DNA from: Molossus alvarezi
Lineage: Eukaryota; Chordata; Mammalia; Chiroptera; Molossidae
Length of the DNA: 64,000 nucleotides
Direction of reading: 5' to 3'
NCBI GenBank assembly: GCA_037176705.1
Contig: CM073888.1
Location: forward strand, 46,320,810 to 46,384,809
Shown here: in pieces, positions 33,231 through 45,110 of the stretch
Layout of the letters: each line of letters starts with the position of its first letter
Numbering within the stretch: the first letter of the stretch is position 1
Translations under genes and position numbers: made by a program
Notes under the pieces: model-generated
What the model was told of the DNA's origin: nothing
Databases searched by the model: none
Seen by the model: only the letters and a program-made list of their open reading frames with translations

Positions 33231-34774
33231 GAAAAATAATAAAGCTGCTTTTATTTTGGAAAGAAATATGCTCTACATTTCTATATTCGCCTGCCTCTTC
33301 GCTTAGCTGTGGCCTTGCTCACAACTGGTAACGGTGCTCTGCTCCGTTGCCCTTTGTCCTTCCTGCCCCCAGAGCTTGGTGACGAAGCTGCCACGTTGGC
33401 TTCTTTGGTCCCCTGAAGAACCAGTTTTGAAGGTTGGTAAAGAGCGATCCAAGGGGCAGAACCAGACAAACCGCAGTACGGGAATGAACAACAGATTACA
33501 ATACACAACTGAGAATACTTCGAAATTAAATATTAGTCGATTCTGGTAAAATCTTTTAAAATTGCCCTTAGTGTCTATATTTACAAATCAGTATTTCAAC
33601 AAGTAACCTGCAGTTACATTTAAAAATCTTTGGGGAGATAACATTCTCATCATAAATATCCATTCCCCAGACTTGCGCCCCACTCTCTCTTTCTAGCCTG
33701 CATAAAAATTACAGCTGAATTATAGCTGAATGTAGCAGACTCTGGGCTGCAGTTACCGGGTGAAAATAAAACTTGCAGCAGTGGTAGAGAAATTCTAAAT
33801 AGTGGTTTTTCTCTGGCAGGTAGAGGTGAAATCTATGAAACAGTGCTAATGGGATTCACAATAATGCATTAGTTATAAAGGGAAATAGCAAACTATACTC
33901 CAGGGTAAAATACCAATTCTAATTAATTCTATCTAGAGGGACTGTTCTGTGGACATAACTAAGTTGCTGAGGGTGTAAATACAATTAACAACAACATCAA
34001 CAACAAACACCTCCTTGGCCAATCCAGCTAAAAGATAAATTAGTGCTGGCTTCTTAAGAGTGTAACACAGACACAGATTTTGTTCTTTTGATACCGAATT
34101 AATGTGTTGTGATTTCTGGAAGGGAAATGCCAGGTAATAGCAACTGTACCATCACTGCAAAAATTTCAGCAAAAGAGAAATTAAGGAATCTAATAAGTAA
34201 ATATAGTGTAAAGTGGAGTTATTCTGACAGCACATTGGAGTGAGGTATAATAGCTTCTGGTGGTCTTCTTAATCTTCTTAATCCCATTATGCCTTGGTGA
34301 TAATTTCACGTCCTTCTGCAAGTGTTTTCACGCTCATTATAGTGCACTTACCGAATCATTAAACATTGGGCCTTGTGATATTTCTTTTTCTTTTATGTGT
34401 GTAACGCAGACTTTTTGAAAAGAGCTGCAATGGCTTCAGCTGAGGGCAAATATTAACCTATGACCTTTCATCGTTTTTATTTTATATGCCCTAGAGAAAA
34501 ATGTATGATTTTAGTGTGCCCAATATGCGTGATTATATTAACTCACTGCCCGCTGCCCTAAGGCCTGAGACAGGAGGCAGAGCAGTCGCTGACGTTTTCA
34601 TTATGCATTTGTCTGCCAGTCAGAAGAGGAGGGAGTAATTCATGTTATCACTACTATCCTGGCTTGGGCATCAAAAGATATTTCTCTAATAAAAATTACC
34701 CTGTTTTAGAACACAGTGTGGCATGTCTGCATCTTCCTCCCTATCTCATATCCTGGCCTCGTCGTTCCTTATTT
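33231..34774. other. Intergenic DNA with no recognised feature
   Basis: A 1.5 kb AT-rich stretch without named repeats or credible coding frames. The short open frames near 33,281-33,549 overlap on both strands and look like nothing I know. Confidence 0.6.
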
Positions 34775-35031
34775 ATTTATTTATTTTTTATCCTCACCCG
34801 AGGACATTTTTCCATTTTTTGTTCAGGTAGAGTGGGAGGGAGAGAGAGGAACAGAGAGAGAGAGAGAAACATCGACGTGAAAGGAACACATCGAGTGGCT
34901 GCCACCCGCACAACCGACCAGGGCTGGGGACAAACTGCAACCGAGGTACATGCCCTTAGCGGGAACCGAACCCGGGTCTCTCAGGACTGCAGGCCGACGC
35001 TCTAACCGCTGAGCCAAACCGGCCAGGGCAT
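34775..35031 (-). mobile_element. tRNA-derived bat SINE with 3' hairpin
   Basis: Full-length: ATTT-rich tail, hairpin (34790-34805), GA run, ggccgacgctctaaccgctg head. Perfect TSD GTTCCTTATTT at 34764-34774 and 35032-35042. Confidence 0.95.
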
Positions 35032-35339
35032 GTTCCTTATTTTAAGTCATTTGAGTGAACCAAGTAGTCGGTGCCAGTCCGAAGCTCTCTCAGTTACAGT
35101 GAAACTACACATCCGCTGCGCTCCAGCCACGGTGTCCAAGGCCGGGCTGCGGACCGACCACCCCTGCAACAGCTAACATCAGAGTCATAGCAGGTGTCCC
35201 TGATGTCCTGTTATATGATTTCTTCTTTTTTTCCTGGCCTGTCAATGATCATCCTCTTCCTCCCCCATTCATATTGTTCTTTGCATAGGCTGGGCCCTGG
35301 GTTCACTTGCATCAGTGACTGTCCTCGTGGAGAAGTAGA

Positions 35340-35900
35340 GCCCCCACGAAGTATTTCAAACAGATGGAACTTAATATTGGGAGTTGGATAGCAAGGGATT
35401 GCCAGGCAAGGCTAGAAGGGGGGAAAAACCAGGAGAATACACAGTTAGAGATCAGTAACTACAGGAAGCCATTCTCACGCTAATGGACGAAGGAGCCAGG
35501 GCCACTGGCCGGCTGAGGCTGCTGCGAACGTGCGGCCCAGGACGGTAGGAGTGTGGGCCCACCCTGCGGCCGCTGTCACTGCTGGGCGGTGGGCGCAGAG
35601 ACAGGTCGAGCTCGTCCACTGCTCCGGGCTCCGCACTGAGCAGCTGCTGCCCGGGCATCGAGGAAAGGCAGCTTCCCCGGGCAAAGAGGAAAGCACAGGG
35701 AGGCAGGAGCTGCGGGCCAACAGACAGAACCTACCCTGTGCCTATCCAGCATTTACTGTCACCCTCTCCCCTCTACTGAAAATGCGGCAACAGCAGCGGC
35801 ACACACATGTCCCTCAAGTGCCTGAAGATGCTGCCACTCTCCCAGAAGAGAGGCACACGGGCTCACCAGTCATCACTTCTGTCTCTCGGTGGTCTTAATA
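35340..35900. other. CpG-rich intergenic block, unidentified
   Basis: Dense CG dinucleotides at 35470-35720 (cgaacgtgcggc, ctgcggccgctg, gggcggtgggcgc), beginning with an atggaacttaatattgggag lead-in that looks like an old repeat. Open frames overlap on both strands. It could be a CpG-rich LTR or transposon, an orphan CpG island or a distal regulatory element. Confidence 0.4.
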
Positions 35901-36489
35901 TTTCTTTCATTTGAATTTCCTAAGAATAAAGGTAATCATCACTAATGTCTCTTGTATGACATAGGAGAAAAGAGAGGTACAAATCAATAATTGGTTAACA
36001 CCACAGAGACATTCAGAACAAAGGAGCTACGCACGGCTGCTATAGTCTTTGCTTCTATGATTTGTCACAAGGTGCAAGTTATGTGGATACTGTGCCGCTT
36101 TTACTCTCCTTCTGTGTTCCCTTCGCCCTCAGCCAGCACTTCGGCGGTACAGGGTCTCCACCGTGGGGTGTGCACCCAGTCTTCGCTCCCGGAGGGTGTG
36201 AGTCCTGGTGGTCCTGTCTTGCCTAGTGTGCCACGACGGCACGCGTGGAGCTGGCGCTGCTCAGAACCCCCTGGACTGCAACCTTGGGCCTGCCTGCCCT
36301 CACCGTGCTCACTGATCCGGATTTCCTTGGACAACTGCAATCAATACCCAGAGCTGTAGAATGGCCCCTTCTTTCTTCTTCGTTCAGTGGCATGAAGAGC
36401 CCAAAATGACAACCTTTCAACTTCCACATCAGCAAAACCATTGTCGTGTCTACATGAGACCATCTCTCACTTGAGATCTAAGACCTTTA

Positions 36490-36716
36490 TTTATTTATTT
36501 ATTTATTTATTTAATCCTCACCCGAGGGGGGAGAGAGGGAGAGAGAGAGAGAGAGAGACAAACATTGATGTTAGAGAGAAACATTGACTAGTTGCCTTCC
36601 ATACCTGCCCCAACCAGGAATTGAACCTGCAACCCAGGTATGTGTCCTGACCAGGAATCACTCCGGTGACCTTTCAGTGCACAGGACAATGCTCAACCAA
36701 CTGAGCCAGGAGAGAA
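36490..36716 (-). mobile_element. tRNA-derived bat SINE, partly deleted
   Basis: (ATTT)n tail, hairpin start at 36512 with the GA run fused directly to it (the usual spacer is missing), then box B region and head. Perfect 12-bp TSD CTAAGACCTTTA at 36478-36489 and 36717-36728. Confidence 0.9.
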
Positions 36717-36834
36717 CTAAGACCTTTAAATTAGCAGAACTCAAAATTGAAGGGATGAAAGTCCAAAAAAAAAAATGTCTTGGTCATTGAATAATGGAAA
36801 CTTTTTAACTTATCAAATAGCTCTCTTAAAATTT

Positions 36835-37037
36835 ATTATCTAGTATGGTGATTACCAGAGGGAAAAGGGAGTGGAGGAGGAGGTGGAAGAGGGTATAGGG
36901 GGGATAAATGGTGATGAAACTTGGGGAGGTGAACACAGTACAATATACAGATGATGTATTATAGAACTGTACACCTGAAACCTATATACTTTTATTAACT
37001 AATGTCACTCTAATAAATTCAATAAAAAGTAAAAGAA
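36835..37037 (+). mobile_element. 5'-truncated L1 3'UTR fragment
   Basis: Reads ggtgattaccagagggaaaa, a G-rich purine stretch, acacctgaaacctatatact, ttaactaatgtcactctaat and aaattcaataaaaag, the L1 3' end type also seen at 16850 and 23755. Confidence 0.65.
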
Positions 37038-37539
37038 GGTATTACACCAAATCAAATGTAATACTTTATATATGGTAGGTAAAAAGAATTAGTTTATTCT
37101 GTCATTTAATTTGAGCATGTTTCTGTTAATGTAGTCTAGGTTGTACTAAGTGCAGGTACACGTATGCACATGTGTGTGAATATGTGTGTGTATATGTGTG
37201 TGTGTGTATAAATGTGGGTGAGTGGTGCGTGTGTATGTGTGGTGGGTGTGTACGTCTTGAAGTCATCATTTCATTCCACCTCTCACTGAGCTTATGGATC
37301 TTCCAAGCCCTTGAGGATTTTTCACATAGACGGTTGGTAGCACAAAGCTCTTTCGACTTTTCTTGTGTCAATCCTGTTTCATAATAAGACCTAAGAGGGC
37401 TGAGTGACTAATCAAGGTCTTATACATTTTTGGTGGAAGAGGAAGAAATTCAACCCTGGTCTTGTTGCTCTAATCTGATATGCTTTCTATTATACTTTTC
37501 CATGTGGAAATATCTAATAATTATTAAAGTAGACTGGTT

Positions 37540-38260
37540 TTCAGCCTTTTCTACCTGATTAAAAATTTTTTCCAAAAGGCTTAAAAACATGCATATCTTT
37601 GAAGCATTACTAACATTTCTATGAATCTATCCTATAGAAATAATCATGGAAGTGCAAAAAATTATAGCTAGAGGGATGTTCATTGATACATTGTTTATAA
37701 TAGTAAATAGCTGAAAAGAACCTAAACAATAAAAAATTTGTAAAATAAATGTTAATTAAATGTAGTCATCAATATAATAGTATACAAGAATGTTTGTCCT
37801 ACATTGTTAAGTGGTAAAAGGCAGATTACTAAACACTATATATAACAGGATCCTATTATTTGCAAAAAGAAAGTATACAGGTACATAATTTTAGAAAAAG
37901 GATCAGAAGATCCCAGCTGGTATGGCTCACTGGTTGAGCATTGACCCATGTACCAAGAGGTCGCCGGTGCGATTCCCAGTCAGGGCACATGCCCAGGTTG
38001 TGGGCCAAATCCCCAGTGGGGGGCATGCGGGAGGCGGCCAATCAATGTTCTTTCTCATCAATGTTTCTCTCTCTCTCTCTCTCTCTCCCTTCCTCTCTCT
38101 CTAAATATCAATAAAGGAAAAAACATTAAAAAAAAAAAAAGGACCAGAAGAAAATAAAAATATCTAAAAGAAACTGTGTGTTACAATTATGATGCCCTCC
38201 TTCTTTTTTGTTTACCTATATTTTCAAACTTTTCTACAATGAACATGTATGTTTTAAATT
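37540..38260 (+). mobile_element. L1M-like LINE fossil, interrupted by a SINE
   Basis: Phrases such as catttctatgaatctatcct, gttcattgatacattgttta and ttttctacaatgaacatgta are typical of old L1 3' ends. The SINE at 37911-38140 splits it. No frame is left. Confidence 0.6.
37911..38140 (+). mobile_element. tRNA-derived bat SINE (Ves-like, no hairpin)
   Basis: Head cccagctggtatggctcact, box B region cggtgcgattcccagtcagg, ttgtgggccaaatccccag block, CT run, aatatcaataaagg end and A tail. TSD aggatcagaag against ggaccagaag (one mismatch). Confidence 0.88.
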
Positions 38261-39404
38261 TTTAAATGATTGTCATGATTAGAATAGTTACAAATTAAAT
38301 TTTGTAATATTATTTGATGGAATTCAAATAGCAAATAAAAATTATATGCAACACTATATCAGTATTTACATTGTGTAGCTTTTTGTGTAAGAAAAACAAC
38401 ACTTCCTGTGTTATTATTTTCTTGTAGTGATATTCCACGATCGTAGCTCTTTAAACTTATTAATTGCTGGTATTTCTATTCATATAAATGCAGACAAGGC
38501 TTCTTGTTGTTGTCTGGGAGAGGCTATTATAAGAGAGTAAGAATAACGACCACCAAGCAAATATTCAAGGGACCACGTGGAATTTGTTAGAGTACTCCTG
38601 TGATGTGATAATAATTATGATCCTGCTCCCAGAGTGGGACAGTAGGCTATCCACTAAAGTGTAGAATGTACCTCCTCATAATCCATCTTCTGCAAATGTG
38701 TTGATTGGAATGAAGACCACAGAGAACGAGGGTAGATCAGCATGAAACACCCTGCCACCCGCCAGTCACCCATGTGCGCATGCAAAGTGCAGCAGCATTT
38801 GGGTCACAGAATATTAATATTTAATGATAATTCAATTAAAATGTGCTTTAATTTCTAAATCCAACCACTTTAAAGCAAGCATAATTAAAAGTAATGGAAT
38901 GTAAAGCATTCTCTCTCGTATCCTCATCCTCACACACTTCTCTTTCCTCGGGGTTGACTGGCTCCCTGCTGACCCCCCTTCCAGACACTGCTGCTTTGCC
39001 CAGTGGGAGGGTCACTTGTTTGCAAAGAAACTTCTCTTCACTCTCAACCTGCTCACAGACATTCTGGCCCTTCCCGTTGTCTTTCGGAAACATGGTTCTC
39101 ATCAAGGACGCTGCTTCTCTTCCTTTACAATTTTGCCCAGTGAAGGGTGCTCATTCTTCCCTGACGCTGACACCTCTCGGTCCGGGAGGAGGGGGTCTGA
39201 TTCTCCCAGCTCACCACGGCTGCTTCAGTACCAGGGGCCTGCCAGCCCAGCACGGGCCTCCCGGGCAGGTGTCCGTGCGGTCACACGGGGCCCCGTGCAC
39301 AGACCTGCCCCAGGCTCAGGCTTGAACGTTCGGAGGTTAATCTGGAAACTCAGCATTTATGAGCTGCATTGTACCCCATTTGTATGTTGAGCTTCTAACC
39401 TTCA

Positions 39405-39757
39405 GTACCTTAGAACGTGGCTGTATTTAAAAACAGGGTCCTTTAAAGACCCTTTAATTAAGGTTAAATGGTATCAGCCGGGTGGGCCCTAATCCAGTGT
39501 GATTGGTAAGAAGAGGAGACTCCTAATGTTACAAAATTCCTTGTAGGAAAGACTAGCGCAAAGACACAGAAGAAAGACCATGTAAGACAGGCGAGGACAG
39601 CCCATACGGGCCAAAGAGAAAGGCCTCAGGAGAGCCAAACCCGCTGACACCTTCATCTGGAACTTCTAACCTTCAGAAATGTGATAAAATAAATATCTGT
39701 TGTGTAAGCCACCCAGATTCTTTGTAATGGCAGCCCTAGCAAACGAATATAACAATT
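39405..39757 (+). mobile_element. MaLR (MLT1-type) LTR fossil
   Basis: Forward MaLR order: ggctgtatttaaaaacaggg, then taattaaggttaaatggtat, then gtgggccctaatccagtgtg, then caccttcatctggaacttct, aataaatatctgttgtgtaa and atggcagccctagcaaacga. Its embedded AATAAA could serve as a polyadenylation signal, but no transcript is evident. Confidence 0.8.
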
Positions 39758-40854
39758 TTACCTTTTCATTTGTGTTCGGAGTGAAGTCTGAGGGGACAGG
39801 GGAGCATACACCAGGGGCTTGGAGCCATGGCTCACATGGGATCACACCTTCTCCTGCCTCCCCACCTTCCCTGGTCGGGCTCCTGGCCTCCCACTACCCC
39901 TTCCCCTCCCGCAGAACCCTGGGTCCCACCCAGCCTGCCCCTTCCTGTCTCCTCCCCAGGGCAATGACTGGCTCATGGCAGAGTATCAAGCCCACCGTGT
40001 CCCACCATGGCCTCTGACCCTGTGGGGCACTGGACGCAGGTGCAGGTAGGGTTGGGATTGGGTGAACATCACCTCCGGCATCTTCAGTTGGGGCATGGCA
40101 GCACCATCTCTGATCTGGGCTGGCAGGACCACAGTGTGTGTTTGGTGGGCCCTTGGCAGGGGTGAGTTATCATCTACTCTGATGCAGGCACCAAGTATAT
40201 CCTGGTGGTTACCACGCCTTGGCAGCGGCCTTCTGCTCCGGTTGTGGTGGTGTGCTGTGGGAAGGGCAGACTGATTTCTTTGTGTCCAGCGGGGGTGAGC
40301 ATATCAGGGGAGCTAGGAATTGAAAGCCAGTGAGCCACGCACGGACAGAGCCCCACTGGGTGTCTGTGAGGGTCCACACTCACTCTGCAAGGATCCCCAT
40401 GTCAAGGGACCTCAGCACGATACAGCGAATAAAAACCATGACAGGTGGGGAGAGAGCCACAGCAGCAAGGAGGAGAGTCTTTCCTTAATGTTTGAGAATC
40501 GTTAACAGCACTATATTTGAACAAAGGCTCCCACGCCGTCATTTTGCACCGGGCTCCACATGTTATGGAGCCAGCCTGCTCAGCCCCCAAACAAAAGTGT
40601 TACCACTTTCAGGGCTCAGACAACCTGGTTTTTACCCTCCCTCCTCAGCACTCTTGCATGCACACAATGTACTCCCTTGGCTGGTTCTTGATCCCTGCTC
40701 CGAGCGCGCGTGGTGTGGTGACCCATCACGGATGCGTTTCATTCACCGACCTTCCAATCCCGGCCAGGAGAACACCTCAGTCCTGTGCCCACCCTCCTCC
40801 CACTGCCCGGCTCCACCTCTCAGCAATGCACTCTGAACGCACAGCTGTGGGGCA

Positions 40855-40985
40855 CACCAACCAGCTGAGTGACACTGGACAAGTCAGCTGCTTGAGCCTC
40901 AGTTTCCTCACCTGCGGTAAGGTTGAGTAAAATAACACATAAGATGAGCTTAGCATGGTGTCTGGGACGTATGTTTCCACCTGGA
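40855..40985 (+). mobile_element. MIR fossil
   Basis: agctgagtgacactggacaa, cttgagcctcagtttcctca and gagcttagcatggtgtctgg follow the MIR order closely. Confidence 0.75.
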
Positions 40986-41239
40986 TCGCAACTTCCCATC
41001 CCTCTGGCTTTCACTTTCTCGCTCGCATTGAAGCTGGCCCCCTACGTCAAGATCTCTGGACTCTCAATTTCTCTCTATCACGACATTCCCACCCCCACCC
41101 CTGGGCTTCACTTCCTTTTTTAAAATCTTGGCAGCATCTCCAGTTTCTTTTCTGCCATAATCGAGCAGCAAAAATCTGATCTGCAGAAAGTTGTCTAGTT
41201 CTTTTCTGGTTCCGTGACCTGCTCTCTCTGTACTGTGAC

Positions 41240-42220
41240 GTCACCACTATGCCAACAGGTGCCTACCCTAAGGGCTCAGTTCCACCCGTTCTTTACAGCC
41301 GCTTAGCTGTCCTTCTGCTAGTCTCGGGTCCTCTGTCACCTCCGTGTCCAACAGCATTGTTGGCAAGTTTCTCTTCAAGACTCCTCCCCTTTCCTGTCCT
41401 CTGACTCTGAGCCCATGTCTGATTTCTGCTTCAGAGCGAAAAGCAGGTGTTGCACATGCTTGACTCTTCATTCCCTCTCCTGCTTCTGGACAGACCCGCA
41501 CGTCGTGTGTTGTCTGTCCTTCCGCTCTCCCTCCCCCTGTCTTCGGGCCTTTTTCTTCTGCGCGCTGGGTCCCTCTCCTCGCCTTTGCTCAGTCAGTCGT
41601 CCTGCTTTGTCTCGGCCTCTCATTCCGTGTCTGCTTCTCCTCGACACAGAAACTTGATTATTTATGTCTGTCTTCTTCAGTATTTAGGAGGGAAACCTCT
41701 TCTTTAGTCTAACTTCCTCTTCTTATTTTCTAACTTCCTCTTCTTATTATCTTATCTGACTTCCTGTTCTTCTCAGCCAGGCTCCTGGACAAAGCCGCCT
41801 GCACTGGCTCACTCCCGTCCTCACCCCGCCTGTGCCTCCGCTCCTTCAACAAGGGTTCGCCCTCCAGGCCACAGACACCTCTGTCTGAGACAGACGCTGC
41901 CCCCCTAACTGCACTCCCGTGGCCTCACACCTGATTTCGCTGCAGCATCCGACATTGCTGAATCCTACCTCCCCCACTTCTCCCAGAATACAGCTTGCTC
42001 CGTTATATTTCTACCTTTTAGACCCTCCCCTCCCCGCCTTCTTCATCTCCTCCTGCTCCCTGGCTCTTTGCTCAGAGATTGCTATCCTCTGGGCTTCTCT
42101 CTTCTCCTGCCTCTCACAGCCTCCCTTCATGAGTTCCTCTGGTCTCAAGGCTTTAACACCCTTTATGTTCTGATGGCTCCCATCGTGCAGGGCTCCAGGC
42201 CCCTGGACAAGGGCAGCATG
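41240..42220 (-). mobile_element. Possible L2 LINE fossil, pyrimidine-rich strand shown
   Basis: Parts of this C/T-rich stretch (for example the tgcagcatccgacattgctg line and the gttggcaagtttctcttcaa line) resemble the antisense strand of L2. The middle third does not fit well. All open frames here are Ser/Leu/Pro rich and are composition artefacts. Confidence 0.35.
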
Positions 42221-42254
42221 GGGAGCTCAGCACTGATCAGCCACACTGCGTACC

Positions 42255-42430
42255 AGCTGAATACACTTCACTAACCTATGAAGATCGGTTTCCTCATTTG
42301 TACCATGAGTCTAATAATAATAATATATATATATATATATATAATCTTATGAACTTATTGTGAGGATTAAAATCACGCAGCAAAACACAGCTCCTGGCAT
42401 GTGTAAGTGACTCACTAAGTGGTAGGATCC
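42255..42430 (+). mobile_element. MIR fossil with internal (AT)n
   Basis: cggtttcctcatttgtacca, then an (AAT)n/(AT)n tract at 42311-42342, then aacttattgtgaggattaaa and cacagctcctggcatgtgta. The AT repeat probably grew from the aataata stretch that MIRs carry. Confidence 0.75.
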
Positions 42431-44689
42431 TGCTGCGGCGAATGGGGCTGCTAGTTAGAGGACGCTGCTGCTCAGCCCTGCTGGGTACTGGGAGAGCTCA
42501 CCTGTGCGAGCTGCAGCCCATCAGCTCAGTGTCACCTGTGGAACCTGTATTGCAGCCCACTGGCATCTCCTTCTGCATGTTCTTTGCTTCTCTCATGTCT
42601 ACCTCACTTCCCAGCCCGTCTTCACTTCCCAACCTGAATGATCTGCTCTAACTGACCTGGTCTTCTGAGGCCTGCAGATTTGAACAAGTCCATCTTTAAT
42701 CAGTTTCCCGTACCTACGTAAGGCCTAGTTAGTACTAACATTCTCAGTGCGTTTTATGCAGCATTTGTTACAACTCTGCGAATATTCAAGGAACGCTGTG
42801 TGGGGGACACCACCCACTGGGATAAAAAGTCTGGTCCTTACTCTTCTCCCTTGTCCACTGTCCTGGAAGTGCTCAGGCCTCCCCAGATGAAACCACTGCA
42901 GTTTCCAGAAGGTACCATCTGCTCCAGCTTCTCAGTCTGAATAGCATGTCTCCTCTCCACCCTCTCGGGGCCGCTGCCCTGCTCATCTCTTCCTGGTGTC
43001 TCCCCGAATTAACCATGTCCCCTCTGCTGTCCCTTCCTCCAGCTCCAATCAACCTTTTCAACAACTGTCTGCCTCTCAACTTGCTAAACTCTACTTTTCA
43101 ACCACGTCTTTGTCCCCCTAGCCTAGCACTGTGCCTGTCACACAGCAGACCTCTGGCGTCTATACAGCTATTGAATAGATAAATGAACTCAGCAGAGAAA
43201 TGCTTCAGCAGAATTCCACTAGGGGGCACTTTCCCTACATTTTAGGAAGAAACAGGGCAGGCGCCTAGGAAATCAATTCTTTATGAAAAATTCAGCTTTG
43301 TGTTTAATTTTTAAAGTCATTTGTTGTTTATTTAATGGAAACCGGAATTCTGCCACGCTGTACAAGCCTTGAAGCATTGTACACTTGCCAACTCTCTCTG
43401 TGCTTATGAATAATGTCACTATTCATTTGTGTGTAAAAACAAAATTGAACATGGCATTTAATTTTGCATATTATGAATTCAGATACTAAATCTATAGGAA
43501 ACTTTTCTTCCATATTTTTAGGTTAATATCCTTAGATAAGGTTATTATTGAATTAATTCATTGCAAATAGGTTTATAGATTATCCCAAAGACCTGTTCTC
43601 CCAAACCTTTATTTCTTTACCACAGTTACTCCCATTTAACCTCAATGCAAAATTAATAGTGTATTCCTACTGATCATTTTGATCTGCCTACTGCCACAGA
43701 GGTTTTAATAAGGGGAGCGAAAGGGGGAGAAACTGGTTTTACTAGCGATTAATAGGCACTTAACTGCAGTACAAATGCACTTAACATAAATATAATGTTT
43801 TAACATTTTGGTGACTCCCTTCAATCCAATATTCTTGACTAGCCTCCCAAGCGGCCACTGTAAGAAGATTCTGTTTTTAAGGGAAAGTGTTGTTCTTAGC
43901 AAAACTGAAAGCGAAATAGCACAGCTGATGGTCAAACACTGAGATTGTACCTGCTTCAACCGTCTAGGAAACATGGAGACATTAGCAAACGATTAAATAC
44001 CATCAGGTAAGTGCACTGGCAGAACATGCAACAAGTACCGTGGGGGCACGAGGGAGGAATTGGTTAAAGGACGATTGCTTGATAAAAGGAGCTGCAAGAA
44101 ATGTGTGCAGTTGGCTTTGGGCAGGTCCATGAAATGTCCCCATCCCTTACCAGAAGCCTCCCCGTAACACCTGCATGCGGACACAGGTTATTTCTCCATA
44201 GTCAGGGAAACTGTGTTTATGGTAAGTGAACTTAGTGTGTGTGTGAACGGATGCGTAGGTGTTTCCATACTAGGGATGACCACACCGCTTTGGAAAATCC
44301 TGAACATGCAGGGACCTGGAGGAAGGCCTTGCTGCTCCAGCGTGGCTGTTGCCCACACTGAGCCGACTCTGGGAAGCATTTTGCAGTCACGTGGCCTGCG
44401 CACGCCTCTCCCCAGCTCTGCCCTCAATCCTGAAGGCGAGCATGTCTCACAGACTGGAGAGCAGTGTCTGTCCTCTGCCCGGAACGCCCCTCCTGCCCAC
44501 CATGGCGTGAACCCTTCTTCTCCCTCTGCACGTTAACAGAAGGGCGACCTCAGGTTTGGCCAATGCTTTCCTCAGAGAAATCCTTTCCCGACCTCGTAGA
44601 TTAGGCCAAACTCCTGTTGCAAGTTCTCTTTTTGCTTTAAATATTTCTCGTCTGTAGCACTTATCACTGTTGCAGTTTTGCATTGCTTT

Positions 44690-45110
44690 TTTTGCTGTTA
44701 AAAGATAAACTGAGGCACATTGAAGAGTTTGAGTAAGTCAGCTGGAGGCAGGCAGTGAGGGTTAGGAGTGCTTCGCTCCCAGGAGCAGAGGGCCGGCTTT
44801 TATGGGGAAAACGGGGAGCAAGGTAAGGGAATCACTGATTGTCTATAACTTAAAGTCTAGATGGCTGCTTGTGATTGGTTGTCCTTAGGTTTCAATTTTG
44901 TAACCCTGGGGAATTCACAGGCTTAGATTTTGGTTTGCTGGTGGAGACTGCCACAGCATTAGCATCACCTCAGTCTGATGGCCTCCTTGTTTAACTAACT
45001 GAACACTGGTGATTATTTAATTCATTACTGGTCCCAGACTCATCTGAAAGCACCAGGTGCCCCCCGGGTCTGTCTTTGCTCCCCGTTCCCTCGAGGAATG
45101 TCGGGCACAA
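44690..45110. other. Unidentified LTR-like stretch
   Basis: Begins taaactgaggcacattgaag and includes gcttcgctcccaggagcaga, ggcttttatggggaaaacgg and a gtgattggttgtcc line. The style (polyadenylation-poor, CCAAT-like inverted motif, TATA-poor) recalls a reversed endogenous retroviral LTR, but I cannot assign it. Confidence 0.25.

Noticed and set aside
35340..35900. Processed pseudogene with start and stop
   Set aside because: I could not match any protein in either strand, and there is no poly(A) tail or flanking repeat.
39700..41700. Cluster of 100-140 residue frames between 38.8 and 41.7 kb
   Set aside because: They overlap on several frames and both strands, contain MaLR and MIR sequence, and show no domain. 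GC-rich composition explains them.
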